Shown piece after piece: positions 43,701 through 53,934 of a stretch of 64,000 bases of DNA (its first letter is position 1; each line of letters opens with the position of its first letter). The stretch spans positions 36,190-100,189 of the forward strand of contig JBAKBP010007414.1 in NCBI GenBank assembly GCA_037953745.1, read 5' to 3'. A model generated the notes under the pieces. The model was not told the origin of the DNA. It did not search any database and saw only the letters and a list, made by a program, of their open reading frames with translations. The position numbers were made by a program, and so were the translations under genes. Source of the DNA: Lithodes maja (taxonomy: Eukaryota > Arthropoda > Malacostraca > Decapoda > Lithodidae).

Positions 43701-45881
43701 GGGAGCAATTTTACATCCAAATTGTTCAAGCAAACCCTTCAGTTGCACGGTATATGTTCTGTAGTGTCGTCAGCCTACCATCCCGAGAGTCAGGGAGTCT
43801 TGGAGCGGTGGCACTCGACCCTGAAGAGTATGCTACGCTGTTACTGTGCAGAACATGACCCTGATTGGGATTTGGGTCTGCCGTATGTTCTGTTCGCTGC
43901 ACGTGAAGTCCCAGGAGAGAGCCTGGGGTTCAGTCCAAATCAACTAGTCTTTGGCCATAATGTGAGAGGACCTTTAAGTATGGTGAAAGAGATCTGGGAG
44001 GGCGAAGAGAAGCCGGGGTCTGTACTTAAATATATCCTTGAGAGCCGGGAGAGACTTATAGGTTGCATGGCAGCGGCAGGTAATAACTTGGTTAATGCAC
44101 AGGCGGTCATGAAGCACCAGTATGACGCCAAGGTGAAGCTTCGGGAGTTTTCGGTGGGTCAGGAGGTAATGTTGCTTTTACCTTTGCCTGGACACCCCCT
44201 TTCTGCCAAGTTTATTGGGCCGTATGTGGTGGCTAAGAAACTGTCCGACCTTGATTATCTCGTTGCAACACCTGACCGTAGAAGAAAACATCAGTTATGT
44301 CATGTTAACCTCATGAAAGAGTATGTGAGACGCCCCTCAGAGCCTCTCACTGTCCCTGTGCTGGCCTGCAGCGGCCAGGGTGGAGAAGGAGGTGGGGACA
44401 GTCATGCTGCTGAGGAGGATAGCTGGGACTGTGTCATTTCTGCGGAACAGTGGGCGGGGAATACTGAACAAGAGGCTAGGCAAGCTGTAAGTCACCTGCC
44501 CGAGCACCAGGGTGCTGCTGTCCTAGGCCTGTTCAGGTCATACCCCTCTGTTTTCGCCGAACACCCAGGTCTCACTACTCAGGTAACGCACGACGTGGAC
44601 GTCGGTGATAATGTGCCCTTCAAGTCAGTGCCCTACCGTGTGCCCCCGGTAAAGTTGCCAGCTTTACGGGAGGAGTTAAAGTACATGGTTGAGAGAGGGA
44701 TGATCACTGAAGGTTATGTGAAGTGGACATCACCCGTCACGTTGCAGCCAAAACCTGACGGCAAGGTGCGGTTCTGCATAGATTTTCGTAGGCTAAATGG
44801 CTTGACCACTACCAACCCTTACCCTTTGCCTCGAGTTGACGACAGCGTGGACAAGATAGGGAATGCAAAGTACCTTACAAAAATTGATCTTGTAAAAGGC
44901 TACTGGCAAGTACCCCTGTCGGACCGAGCTAAGCAAGTTTGTGGTTTTGTGGTAGATGGCAAGACCTACCAATGTAACGTAATGCCTTATGGGCTTAAGA
45001 ACGCACCTGCCACGTTTCAGAACCTGATGAACGATATTTGTGACGAAATCCCTAACTGCACGGTCTACCTTGATGACGTGATAGTGTATGATGACAATTT
45101 TGAAAATCACCTAAGGCACTTAGAGACCCTGTTTGGGAAGTTGCACGATGCTGGGCTGGTGGTGAACCTGAGGAAGTGCGAGTTTGTAAAGGCTACTGTG
45201 CAGTATCTTGGCTTCGTGGTCGGGTTAGGCCGGGTGTGCCCCCCCCTGAGCAAGATACAGGCTATCAATATGTTTCCCAGGCCCACCACTAAGCGCCAGG
45301 TCATGCGGTTCCTAGGTATGATAGGCTATTATAGGCGCTTCATCCGGGGATACTCTACTGTCTTAGCACCGTTAACTGATCTACTGTCGAAATCAGTGAA
45401 GTTCTGTTGGGCTGCGGAGTGTCAGAGGGCTTTCGACCTAGTCAAGCACCTGCTGTGTACACATCCGATTTTGAGAGCCCCAGACTTTTCCAGGAGTTTT
45501 CAGCTGGCGACTGATGCCAGCGGTGTGGGTGCTGGGGCAGTGTTACTGCAGACTGATTCCGAGGGCTTGGAACACCCAGTGAGCTTCTTTTCTCGCAAGT
45601 TTAATTCGGCACAAAGGAATTACTCAACTATAGAGAAGGAGCTTCTTGCTATCGTTTTGTCGCTCAAACATTTCGAAGTTTATGTTCCAGCCTACGGCCC
45701 GGTAGTGACGATTTATACGGACCATCATCCCTTGAAATTCCTAAATCAGTTTCACAATCGGAATATGCGGTTGACCAGGTGGTCCCTAATGCTCCAAGAG
45801 TATAATCTCAACATTCAGCATATTGCCGGGAGTGAGAACGTGATAGCAGATTGTCTATCAAGGGTTGATGATCCAGGATAG
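40782..45881 (+). CDS. A3 Gag-Pol polyprotein, integrase before RT (Gmr1-type)
   Basis: Uninterrupted frame of 1699 codons. ATG at 40782, or more likely 40809 by comparison with family B. All domains of A1 are present in the same order and spacing: SAP-like start, coiled coil (two residues longer than A1, with TQIQQASVERIE), SCAN-like capsid end, CYKCQKLGHYSREC, DTGA protease, HHCC and D,D-35-E integrase with ESQGVLERWH, GPY/F, RT with YLDD, RNase H with TDAS, EKEL and TDHHPL. Near-identical LTRs and no coding damage make this the best candidate for an active copy. The polyprotein lacks a visible frameshift or stop between Gag and Pol, so both would be made in one chain and cut by the protease. 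Confidence 0.95.
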   Translation: MNSNCITSTMSNDSSFTGEDNTVQPSNQQVQQMFGEGSVISGERDARAFLQTPLTEQRLQAIDCYGLRCLATVLGRDCPDSWPKKNLVACLLGDGDGAVGGVGSWGVPSKPPFHSTPELGPQPASLSTMQQEGSQGQAGLPVNTSRCGSPILCSPPPGLSPEMLFQLELAKFKLQETQIQQASVERIEVARIQANQDATRYQAEMDVEKSRVETTGRHLGGGHRVTDSLSHLIKLVPAFDETAVTEFFARFEKKCREYDWPEVKWAALVSSRLVGKGLKAYDALSLDESVVYGLVKEAVLRAYELQPETYRLKFRGVNKKSDVSFMEHARDLTDAGNNWFRSEHAESAEEIKQLFYLEQFYKCTGTDLTLNIKEKCPKTVEEAAKMADFRLSLIRGCGAAQRAESGQKGRYTPPTRVFDNNKSYDTHNHTKCIAPNNTYKHKPLPFTKGQAPSSPAQGKKPIGDVKCYKCQKLGHYSRECPSNTPAKPVSLVHSIGVSLKAPATARGRLSAAEAHAVKKRTEGSTPVRDTFCSHRGHGFVSWGSELRRVDLLRDTGASQTLLRNFTGKPINAARVVVVQGINATRSYPLVRLELRVGEVCRELDVGIVECLPVEGVDLLLGNDFAVPTSGTPPLVVAERAADVDGENREWVGRCQQDEMACVVTRSRSAAPAQPSTQPRGQWRKDQEKVAKGRKRDIDSAALLGDSVLGPIINTGVDSGPDMVCNKAELGKTSREARAVARATKAVEPTSRGNVLLQNHLDALTPRDISEQQLQDASLARYSNGAIELEEDGDAKPGDFFRLNRILYRRFLDPKSKWEGGARVVDQVVVPNKYRESLLCLAHDVPVAGHLGVTKTLAALGRFFWWPGVKADVCAWVAGCATCQTTGKPKQTIPKAPLFPIPVTGPPFSKVVVDLVGPFPPTSSGNKFLLTIMDVATRYPDAYPMRNGSAKAVVKNLLLFCSRYGFPREVQSDQGSNFTSKLFKQTLQLHGICSVVSSAYHPESQGVLERWHSTLKSMLRCYCAEHDPDWDLGLPYVLFAAREVPGESLGFSPNQLVFGHNVRGPLSMVKEIWEGEEKPGSVLKYILESRERLIGCMAAAGNNLVNAQAVMKHQYDAKVKLREFSVGQEVMLLLPLPGHPLSAKFIGPYVVAKKLSDLDYLVATPDRRRKHQLCHVNLMKEYVRRPSEPLTVPVLACSGQGGEGGGDSHAAEEDSWDCVISAEQWAGNTEQEARQAVSHLPEHQGAAVLGLFRSYPSVFAEHPGLTTQVTHDVDVGDNVPFKSVPYRVPPVKLPALREELKYMVERGMITEGYVKWTSPVTLQPKPDGKVRFCIDFRRLNGLTTTNPYPLPRVDDSVDKIGNAKYLTKIDLVKGYWQVPLSDRAKQVCGFVVDGKTYQCNVMPYGLKNAPATFQNLMNDICDEIPNCTVYLDDVIVYDDNFENHLRHLETLFGKLHDAGLVVNLRKCEFVKATVQYLGFVVGLGRVCPPLSKIQAINMFPRPTTKRQVMRFLGMIGYYRRFIRGYSTVLAPLTDLLSKSVKFCWAAECQRAFDLVKHLLCTHPILRAPDFSRSFQLATDASGVGAGAVLLQTDSEGLEHPVSFFSRKFNSAQRNYSTIEKELLAIVLSLKHFEVYVPAYGPVVTIYTDHHPLKFLNQFHNRNMRLTRWSLMLQEYNLNIQHIAGSENVIADCLSRVDDPG

Positions 45882-46144
45882 TCGTGCACGGTGTGTGGGT
45901 TGAGCAGGAGTAAAATTAGGCTATCATAACGCCGTCCAAAAAGATTATAAAACAATAAAATAAACGAGAAAATTTGTTTTAGTTTTGTAAGTCTTTATTG
46001 TTGTAGCATGATGCATGCGATATTGTGTTTTATGTATAATTCACACTTCAGTTGTTGTGCACCTTTTGCAATTAGTGGCAGCTAAGGGTAGCAGGTCGGT
46101 TGGTTGCCTGTCAGATTTTGATAATGCTTCTAAGGTCGATTATC

Positions 46145-46161
46145 TAAAATCTTGGGGGGGC
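46145..46161 (+). other. A3 polypurine tract (putative)
   Basis: TAAAATCTTGGGGGGGC immediately before the 3' LTR. Confidence 0.6.
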
Positions 46162-47965
46162 TGTGACGCACCCAGTGCGTAGCAACGTAACCTGATTGTA
46201 CTCCTTGGTACTCCACTGTACCGTCACGGACCGTGTACCATGCTGGCTGCTTATATTGAGTGTGACAACGTATAACTATGTTCTTTGTATCTCTGCAAAG
46301 GTCTCGTCATTTGCTAACCAGTGGTGGGTTTTGTTTTAAGCCATGTCGAGACCTTCCATTTAATATGTAGTATCAATAGAGAAGTTGATAGATGAGATGA
46401 TAGGAATTCAGAGAGAGAGAGTGAGTTAGACTTCAGAGCGAGAGGGTAGCGGTGCGCCACGCTGCCGGGGGGGTGGTTGCCAGACATATGGACCGGTTGG
46501 CAGCCCTGCGCTTATAGCTAGGTGCGACAGGGTTGGTAGTACATTGCCGCCTGCCTATGCTGTCTGGGCTGCCCATGTTGTCGTACAGCACATTGCCTGG
46601 AGGCTCGCTGTGTGCTCTATGACCAGGTTGCCTAGAACCTTTGAGATTCTAACATCCCTTGCCCTCTCTCCCAATTTCTCACGGTTGCACTCTTTCTCTC
46701 TGACGACATTACTCTCATTTCATTCTTCTCTCTATTTAAATGCATACCCTTCCCTTGAGGTCCTAAAGGAGTTTCAGCACTCACCTCTCGTATTACTCTT
46801 AGGACAAGCATATATTTACATGTATTAGATTTAAGGGGTTAATGTGAACAGCGATCTTCTTGATGAGGATAGTTGGTGAACGTTCTACATGTTCACGAGT
46901 TATATGCCCAGCTCATCATCCAATTTGTGACTAGACTGGTGCCATGTGTAAGAGCCCGACCATGCCCAGGAGTTGTCTGTAGAGGGGCGAGGACTTAGCC
47001 TTGATTTGCCTACCGAGCCAGGAGCGAGTGCAGTACCAGAGACTACAGCTCGCTCGTAGTGCCGGTATAGTAGAGTAACGTAATTTATCTGTCCTTGTGT
47101 TCTCTGCAGTCTTTTCCTGGGTTCTCGCTTTCGGTGCTGGGACTCGTTGTTCCTGTGACTTGGCCTGCTAGCTAGAACACATGGGGATGATGAGTGGGTT
47201 ATATCTTTATTTTACTATGCATTGCAGCTCTCTTTAAGTTTATGTATGTAACACTTTACAGTACACATTACTCACACACAAGACAACACTATTAATACTT
47301 TCATGTATCAATTAACTGCACTGTCGTTTTGCTGCTGTGTCCGGAGTTCTGTTGCGTAGGGCGCATACAGACTCAGAGGGGAGACAGAGTGAGAGAAGCG
47401 AAGTAGCCTATGCGGTAGTAGGCTACCGGCGCAGTACTGTTGCCTGCAACCTTTTAGTTATTCCAAGTATAGATTCATTATTACAATAAGTGACTACTGT
47501 TTATGTTCCTTCCATGTGTATTATTAGGTATCTACTGGATCATGAACATCTTGTATGCTACATGCTAGTGCATGTTAGTAGGGGACAGTTATTCTAGTGC
47601 ACGCGCTTTCAAGTAGGCGTGTACATTTGTCATTTAGCATTTCACTGTCATACCTTTAGCCTGCTTCTATTCTACATTATTAGAGGCTTAATATTAACGT
47701 AGTTTCTTGAGTATTGCATTTCTTTAGTAATAACGTAACCTATAAATGTCTGAGGGAGTTTAGCCTCATAGCCTACCCCTGTTGTACACTTTCGCCGAGT
47801 TAAGGTACCTCGTTACCATAGACGATAACTCTGTAGGGCGTTGGTGCTTTTGTTGTCTGGAGCATATAGTATTTGGGACTGGAATCGAGCGTGTCGTTGT
47901 CACATAAGCCATTTCTGTCCTACGATCAAGAATCCCGAATATGTATTGCCGATCCAGCCGTAACA
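46162..47965 (+). repeat. A3 3' LTR
   Basis: Near-identical to 38735-40538. Confidence 0.95.
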
Positions 47966-47969
47966 AATG
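47966..47969 (+). repeat. A3 target duplication AATG (right)
   Basis: Matches 38731-38734. Confidence 0.95.
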
Positions 47970-49446
47970 CTAAATGACAAATGTACACGCCTACTTGAAA
48001 GCGCGTGCACTAGAATAACTGTCCCCTACTAACATGCACTAGCATGTAGCATACAAGATGTTCATGATCCAGTAGATACCTAATAATACACATGGAAGGA
48101 ACATAAATAGTAGTCACTTATTATAAGAATGAATCTATACTTGGAATAACTAAAAGGTTGCAGGCAACAGTACTGCGCCGGTAGCCTACTACCGCATAGG
48201 CTACTTCGCTTCTCTCACTCTGTCTCCCCTCTGAGTCCGTATGCGCCCTACGCAACAGAACTCCGGACACAGCAGCAAAACGACAGTGCAGTTAATTGAT
48301 ACATGAAAGTATTAATAGTGTTGTCTTGTGTGTGAGTAATGTGTATTGTAAAGTGTTACATACATAAACTTAAAGAGAGCTGCAATGCATAGTAAAATAA
48401 AGATATAACCCACTCATCATCCCCATGTGTTCTAGCTAGCAGGCCAAGTCACAGGAACAACGAGTCCCAGCACCGAAAGCGAGAACCCAGGAAAAGACTG
48501 CGGAGAACACAAGGACAGATAAATTACGTTACTCTACTATACCGGCACTACGAGCGAGCTGTAGTCTCTGGTACTACACTCGCTCCTGGCTCGGTAGGCA
48601 AATCAAGGCTAAGTCCTCGCCCCTCTACAGACAACTCCTGGGCATGGTCGGGCTCTTACACATGGCACTAGTCTAGTCACAAATTGGATGATGAGCTGGG
48701 CATATAACTCGTGAACATGTAGAATGTTCACCAACTATCCTCATCAAGAAGATCGCTGTTCACATTAACCCCTTAAATCTAATACATGTAAATATATGCT
48801 TGTCCTAAGAGTAATACGAGAGGTGAGTGCTGAAACTCCTTTAGGACCTCAAGGGAAGGTTATGCATTTAAATAGAGAGAAGAATGAAATGAGAGTAATG
48901 TCGTCAGAGAGAAAGAGTGCAACCGTGAGAAGTTGGGAGAGAGGGCAAGGGATGTTAGAATCTCAAAGGTTCTAGGCAACCTGATCATGGAACACACAGC
49001 GAGCCTCCAGGCAATATGCAGTACGACAACATGGGCAGCCCAGGCAGCATAGGCAGGCGGCAATGGACTACCAACCCTGTCGCGCCTAGCTATAAGCGCA
49101 AGGCTGCCAACCAGTCCATACGTCTGGCAACCCCCCCCCCCGGCAGCGTGGCGCATTGCTACCCTCTCGCTCTGAAGCCTAACTCACTCTCTCTCTCTGA
49201 ACTCCCATTGTCTTATCTATCAACTTCTCTATTGATACTACATATTAAATGGAAGGTCTCGACATGGCTTAAAACAAAACCCACCACTGGTTAGCACATG
49301 ACGAGACCTTTGCAGAGATACAAAGAACATAGTTATACGTTGTCACACTCAATATAGGCAGCCAGCACGGTACAGTGGTACGGGCGGTACAGTGGAGTAC
49401 CAAGGAGTACAATCAGGTTGCGTTGCCACGCACTGGGTGCGTCACA
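47970..49446 (-). repeat. A2 5' LTR, distal piece
   Basis: Continues A2's 5' LTR after A3 and ends GGGTGCGTCACA. Confidence 0.95.
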
Positions 49447-49927
49447 ATATTTCCCCATCAGCCTCTCCTTCCCAAATCGAATCGCCGTTTTCCGAGAGTC
49501 CGTGATGGAGCTTACCTTATACCACCTGGGTGGGAGGGGGGGCGGGGGGGGAGGGCACAGAGAGAGAGAGCCGCGTGTGGGGAATTTATTAGCGCTGCGG
49601 GGGGGGGGATATATTACGGCGACGCGAGTCACGGAAAAAGATCTAACTCCATCATCATCATATCTTCCTGCCCGTGTCTTAGTGGTTTTATGTTTGGTTT
49701 ACATTATTTGCCACTGTTTGTTTTCTTTTTTGTTGTATATGGTCAACGTACGCTCCTGTTTTACGTAATAGTTTTGTGGTAGACGTTTAATTTTAGTTTT
49801 CAGTATTGTAAATATTTTATGTTGGTTAAAACAGGGTTCCTATCATCTTATGCATAGGCTACACACTTTTTTTTTGTAAGGTCATTTTGCAATGTGTCTT
49901 AAATCATGCTATTTGCCTATTATCTAT
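49447..49927. other. non-coding stretch right of A2
   Basis: Starts with ATAT, the A2 target duplication. Contains G-rich runs near 49530-49610. Open frames here are short and without domains. Confidence 0.55.
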
Positions 49928-49931
49928 TTAA

Positions 49932-50285
49932 GGAGGATGAACGTATTTATTTGCTTATTTATCGTTTAATTACTTTCTTTTAGTTTCCTCCCTAGGCTTC
50001 TATTAAGCTTTAAAACAAAAAATAACTCTTCAATATAGTTGTTGTTCATGTTTCGATAGAACTATGATTACTACCGGTAATAAATTACAGGCTCGTTATC
50101 GCTAAACAGGAAAAAAAACGACACCTACATTTATTGCACGAAAGGTCTTAATATTAACAAAGAACTAGGGCGAATGGTCTTATAATCGTCAAACTAATGG
50201 AGCGAACTACTTAAAATCTAAAATCTGAAAACTAATGGGGATAAACATGAGGGAGAAGGTGAACCAGAAAAATTACCCTCTCCCC
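49932..50285 (-). mobile_element. TTAA-type MITE (CCTGGCGAGCGATAG-core family), inverted copy
   Basis: TTAA at 49928-49931 and 50286-50289. Read on the minus strand it has the family order: TTTTTCTGG, TGTTTATCCCC, TAGGTGTCGTTTTTTTTCCTG, then GATAACGAGCCTG. The right TTAA is shared with the left end of the piggyBac element. Confidence 0.75.
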
Positions 50286-50289
50286 TTAA

Positions 50290-50953
50290 CCCTTCCAGCC
50301 CGGGTGTCATTTTAAAATGACACCACGAAAGAAGGGCAGGTGCCCGGGTGTCATTTTAAAATCCCTGTGCTTGAAAGTGTGCTTCAAAATTTGCGCGGCC
50401 AAATTTTGCATTGCTGGAGCGACCGCAGCGCCACCAAGCCTCAACTACTAGTGTTATCAGTTCGTACGTGGCCGCCATAGCGAGTTATACTGAAACAATT
50501 ATTTCCGACGTGTCCGAATGGCTGCAACCTCCCGCGGGCCCCACTGCTACCCCGCTCGCAACTTCAACGCCTGTTGCAACCGAGAAGAAAGCTCAACGAA
50601 AGAAAGTTAATCGTTTGTTGAGTGATAGCGCTATACAGCGAGAACTTTTTGATAGTGAAGAGAGCAGTGGCGAAAGCTTGGTGGACAAAGAACAATTTGT
50701 AAGTGCAAGCGAAGATGACGATTTCGTTGGCTTTGGAGACGACGATAATGTCGATTTATTTGAGAGGGGAGACAGTAGTGATGATCCTGATGTGGAAGTG
50801 TTTCAGGAAGGTGCCATTGAGCTTCCAAGTGTGCTAGAACCTAGGCCTACCCCCTCGCCATCTTTGCTATGTCAGCCTAGGCCTAGCCCTAGTAGCCCAG
50901 GACCTTCCCCTTTGCCTGCCCGTACGCCCTTGAAAGTGGGCAAATATTTCTAT
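50290..50953 (+). mobile_element. piggyBac-type transposon, left part, cut by B1
   Basis: TTAA at 50286-50289 followed by CCCTTCCAGCCCGGGTGTCA, an inner inverted motif TGTCATTTTAAAATGACA, and CACGAAAGAAGGGC. These end features match the 481 bp MITE at 57265. It encodes the start of a transposase and is interrupted by the B1 LTR at 50954. The right part lies outside the window. Confidence 0.75.
50411..50953 (+). pseudogene. piggyBac transposase, N-terminal acidic region (truncated)
   Basis: The frame opens by 50411 and runs to the B1 LTR; the following codons up to 50974 are LTR. Features: KKAQRKKVNRLLSDSAIQRE, then a Ser/Asp/Glu-rich stretch (SEDDDFVGFGDDDN ... DSSDDPDVEVF) and a proline-rich linker. 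Such an acidic, disordered start is usual before the catalytic DDE domain of piggyBac proteins. That domain is absent here because the element is cut. There is no in-frame ATG; ATA at 50477-50479 sits in the context GCCGCCATAGCG and may be a mutated start codon. The assignment leans on the TTAA and element ends more than on the protein. Confidence 0.6.
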
Positions 50954-52795
50954 TGTGACGCATGTCCAGTGTGAGCATGCTGTACAGAACGCCTAGTCAT
51001 GCCCCACTCTCGCTAAGATCGTCAGGGCAGGAACTTTGGCTGTAGTCTATGTAGAGTTTCCTAACTTAGTTCATGTGAGCCGTTGTACTATAAGTAATAT
51101 GAATATGTATTTTGTTTTCATCTGAGTCAACGAGTTCTATTTTATATCATTAGTTATAAGTATTGTGTGTAAAACTTATTTGTAATGATGGGAGAGGCAG
51201 CCACAGTTGGGGGTCAGTGGGTGCGCCATGCGGGAGGTGGGCCTAACTCACTAGCACTCCCCCCCTCCCCCCTCCCCTCAGTGCTAGGAAAGCCTTTGTC
51301 TATCCCAGAGGAGAGAGAGAAATTACGTAATGATTGTCAGTGGGCGGTCCTTAGTAGTTCACGTTGGGCTCACTAGAGGGCCGGGTATAAAAAGGGAAGT
51401 CTAGCCATTTTTTCTTCAGAACTCATTAGGCAGAGCGACTTCTCATTTCCCTTGCTAACTATATATATTCTTCTGACTGATGTGAACTTTCTCTACTACC
51501 TTACATTCTTATCTCCTCTTTTCCCTACCCTTTTTAACTTCCATGGTCCCGTTGGTGCAGAGCTAGTCAGCCAACGTATTATCGCTTGAGTTCTCACGAG
51601 ATATTTGCCTATTAGATAGCCTATTTTGGAAGGGTTAAATTAGAATAGGATTGATTTATGTTTGTTGCACTTGTATATGCATTTCCCTGTGTGTTATTAT
51701 TATTATTCCTGTTTTCTGCTAGTCTAGGTAATGCTAGACTGGGGTAAGGCTTTTCTGTGTTACGAGTTGTTGTTTGATGCAGTGGTTAAGCGATAAACCT
51801 GCATACTCGTTTCGGTTCAGTGAAGCCTAGGTTGTCTTCGCGGCTGACTGTGTTGAGTTAATAATTTACAGTGCGTGAGGGCAAGAGCCTAACCACCCTG
51901 TATTTTATTTTACTTTGTCAAGGAGCCGGGAGAAAACCAGATGCAAGGGATCTGGATTTCTCAAAGTGCACTTGTTAGTGTTAACGTAATACTTTAAACA
52001 GTTGTGAGGACTTCGCTAGGCTACGAGCCGTTTTTGCTCAGTCACTGCTACCTTTTGCCCACAGTACCCCAGCTAGACTTTACTCGATTAGTAGATACAG
52101 AATAGTATTGAAGCTTTCCTTATGTATGATATTGTTTATGCACTATTGATTTCATGTGTTGCACGCTTGGCTACTTTAGTGATTAGTGGCCCACGAGCAC
52201 AATCCGAGTAGGCTATTGCCGTTGCATTTGCGGAGTACTTCTTTTTAATGTTTGCCATTTACTATTGCATATTCTTTTAATTATTCTTATGCCAATTTAA
52301 ACCTTTAATAGTATTTAATTGCCAGTGTTTTGCTTATTGAATTACTGTTCAAAATCCGATACGTACTTCTTACGAGCATCCGAGAAGCATCTAACTTTTT
52401 TCAGAAGATTCCTTGCTCGATGCTTAAGGACTATTAATTAACGTAACGTAATAGTGCCGATCCGAAGTAGAGGGTGGAGGACTTCTTAAGTTCTTAGTCA
52501 AGGGTGGATTACTTCGGCTTCGGCCAACACTATTCTTTGGTGTTGTTGTTTCTTACTTCATTGTTTGATTGTTGACCAGACTAGACAATTCCTGTCTCTT
52601 TATTAGTCTGTTGTTGAACACTAGTACCGAGTTCTTGTATACCCCGTTATAGCAGATTGAACTCTGGAGGGTATTGGTGTTTTTTGTTCGGCTGGCAGTA
52701 CTCAGGGGTTGGGATCGTGTGTTTCCGTTGTGGCAGCGAGCCGTACTCGAGTCCTGATTGAGAGCCCTTGTGTACCCGAGTGCCAGGTCGTAACA
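50954..52795 (+). repeat. B1 5' LTR
   Basis: TGTGACGCATGTCCAG...GTCGTAACA. Shares TGTGACGCA and GTAACA ends with family A, but otherwise differs. Confidence 0.95.
51386..51419 (+). promoter_or_regulatory. TATA box and initiator of the B LTR
   Basis: TATAAAAAG at 51386-51394 and TCAG at 51416-51419, about 31 bases apart, as in an arthropod core promoter. Conserved in the other B LTR (60371 and 60401). Confidence 0.6.
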
Positions 52796-52797
52796 AA

Positions 52798-52815
52798 TGG
52801 CGACCTTGCTTAGGA
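52798..52815 (+). other. B1 primer-binding site (putative)
   Basis: TGGCGACCTTGCTTAGG; the first 12 bases equal those of family A. Confidence 0.6.
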
Positions 52816-53006
52816 TTTTGTGAACAGTATAAATTTTTGCAGAGTTGTACAACATTTGTTTGTTTGTATTTTAGCGTGCATATTGAAGATTTTTTGTTTT
52901 TGTATGGCAATTAGTAAAGCATTTAAGAGACTCCAGTTAATTTAGTAATTAGTGCTTGCATAGGAAGTTTAACACTTTTGTTGAGAATTTTTTTGTGGAC
53001 TTCAGT

Positions 53007-53178
53007 ATGTCGTGCATTAGCACTGACGATGAGCGAGAGATGCCATTTGAAGGTGTGCCGTTAGTAATCAGTGAGGAGGATGCTAGAGTTTTTGTGAGTA
53101 AGCGGTACCACGTGACGGAGGAGAGGCTGACTGGGGTGGATGTTTGTGGCTTGCACCTGATAGCCAAGGTTTTGGGCA
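53007..53178 (+). pseudogene. B1 gag, N-terminal piece (SAP-like), cut by LINE
   Basis: ATG at 53007 (upstream in-frame ATG at 52956). Sequence MSCISTDDERE followed by TGVDVCGLHLIAKVLG, the first part of a SAP-like segment. The reading frame stops matching Gag at 53178 where the LINE fragment begins; it resumes at 53935 with MSKGELISW-type sequence. B1 keeps four bases near 53128 that B2 has lost. Confidence 0.85.
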
Positions 53179-53934
53179 ATCCCAGCGGACTATCCCTTAT
53201 TCTTCAACAATACAAAAATCAACCCTTCATCTTCTCTCAATATTCTTGGTGTCTCTTTTTCTTCTGCTCTCATTTGGAAGGACCATATTACCAGTCTTGC
53301 TAAGGCAGCCTCCCAGAAGCTGGGTGTGCTCAACCGCCTTAGGGGGTTCTTTTCCCCTGCACAGCTTCTTGCTCTGTACAGGGGCATAGTGCGCCCTTGT
53401 ATTGAGTATTGTTCACATGTGTGGGGAGGTTCCTCTCACACCGCTCTCCTAGACAAAGTTGAAAGGAAGGCCTTTCGTATCATTAACTCCCGTCCACTCA
53501 CCAACTCTCTGCAATCTCTCTCTCTCCGCCGCAATGTTGCATCTCTCTCGCTATTCTATCGCTACTATAATAATCAGTGTTCCTCAGAGCTATCCCAGTG
53601 CATACCACCTCCTTTACGTAGGGCACGTGGTACCCGTCTTGCAACTCAATCCCACCCCTACTCTGTGCAACTCTCCAACCCAAGAGTGAAACGTTACTCT
53701 CAAACTTTCTTCTACTCAACATCTGAGCTCTGGAACTCTCTCCCAGAATCAGTCTTTCCCTCTTCCTATGACTTAAATTGCTTCAAACTCCGTGTGTCCA
53801 GGCATTTTGGCTCGAACGTCCCTTGATTTTGGCCCTGTCACTCTTTCAACTATGGGGGAGGCACTCGCTATAGGCAGTTATGCCTTTTGCCTCCCTCAAT
53901 CACATAGAAAAAAAAAAAAAAAAAAAAAAAAAAA
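53179..53934 (+). mobile_element. 5'-truncated jockey/I-like LINE inserted in B1 gag
   Basis: Encodes the C-terminal end of a non-LTR RT up to 53826, then a 3' UTR and 27 A at 53908-53934. Comparison with B2 shows the target as GGGCATTTCCAATG; here GGGCA and TTCCAATG flank the insert, so there is no target duplication and one T is lost. Confidence 0.9.
53229..53826 (+). pseudogene. non-LTR RT C-terminal domain (jockey/I-like)
   Basis: The frame starts around 53229 (NILGVSFSSALIWKDHITSL) and continues LGVLNRLRGFFSPAQLLALY, IEYCSHVWGG, VERKAFRIINSRPLTNSLQS, LFYRYYNNQCSSEL and ELWNSLPESVFPSSYDLNCF, then a stop. This is the thumb/C-terminal tail that follows the FADD motif in jockey or I-group LINEs. 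The catalytic palm is missing through 5' truncation. No stops inside. It lies in the same orientation as B1. Its tail is almost the same as 29788-29918, so the family is present in more than one copy. The exact clade is uncertain. Confidence 0.75.

Larger units (their letters stand above)
38735..47965 (+). mobile_element. LTR retrotransposon A3, intact, nested in A2
   Basis: Two 1804 bp LTRs differing by about two bases by eye, a 1699-codon open Gag-Pol frame, conserved primer site and polypurine tract, and AATG duplication. Opposite orientation to its host A2. It is the most complete element in the window. Confidence 0.96.
30984..49446 (-). mobile_element. LTR retrotransposon A2, minus strand, with A3 nested in its 5' LTR
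   Basis: Same family as A1. 3' LTR 30984-32789, internal 32790-38407, 5' LTR 38408-38734 plus 47970-49446 (1804 bp once A3 is removed). The two LTRs differ at roughly a dozen positions by eye, more than in A1 or A3, in keeping with being the older host of A3. Flanked by ATAT. Confidence 0.93.
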
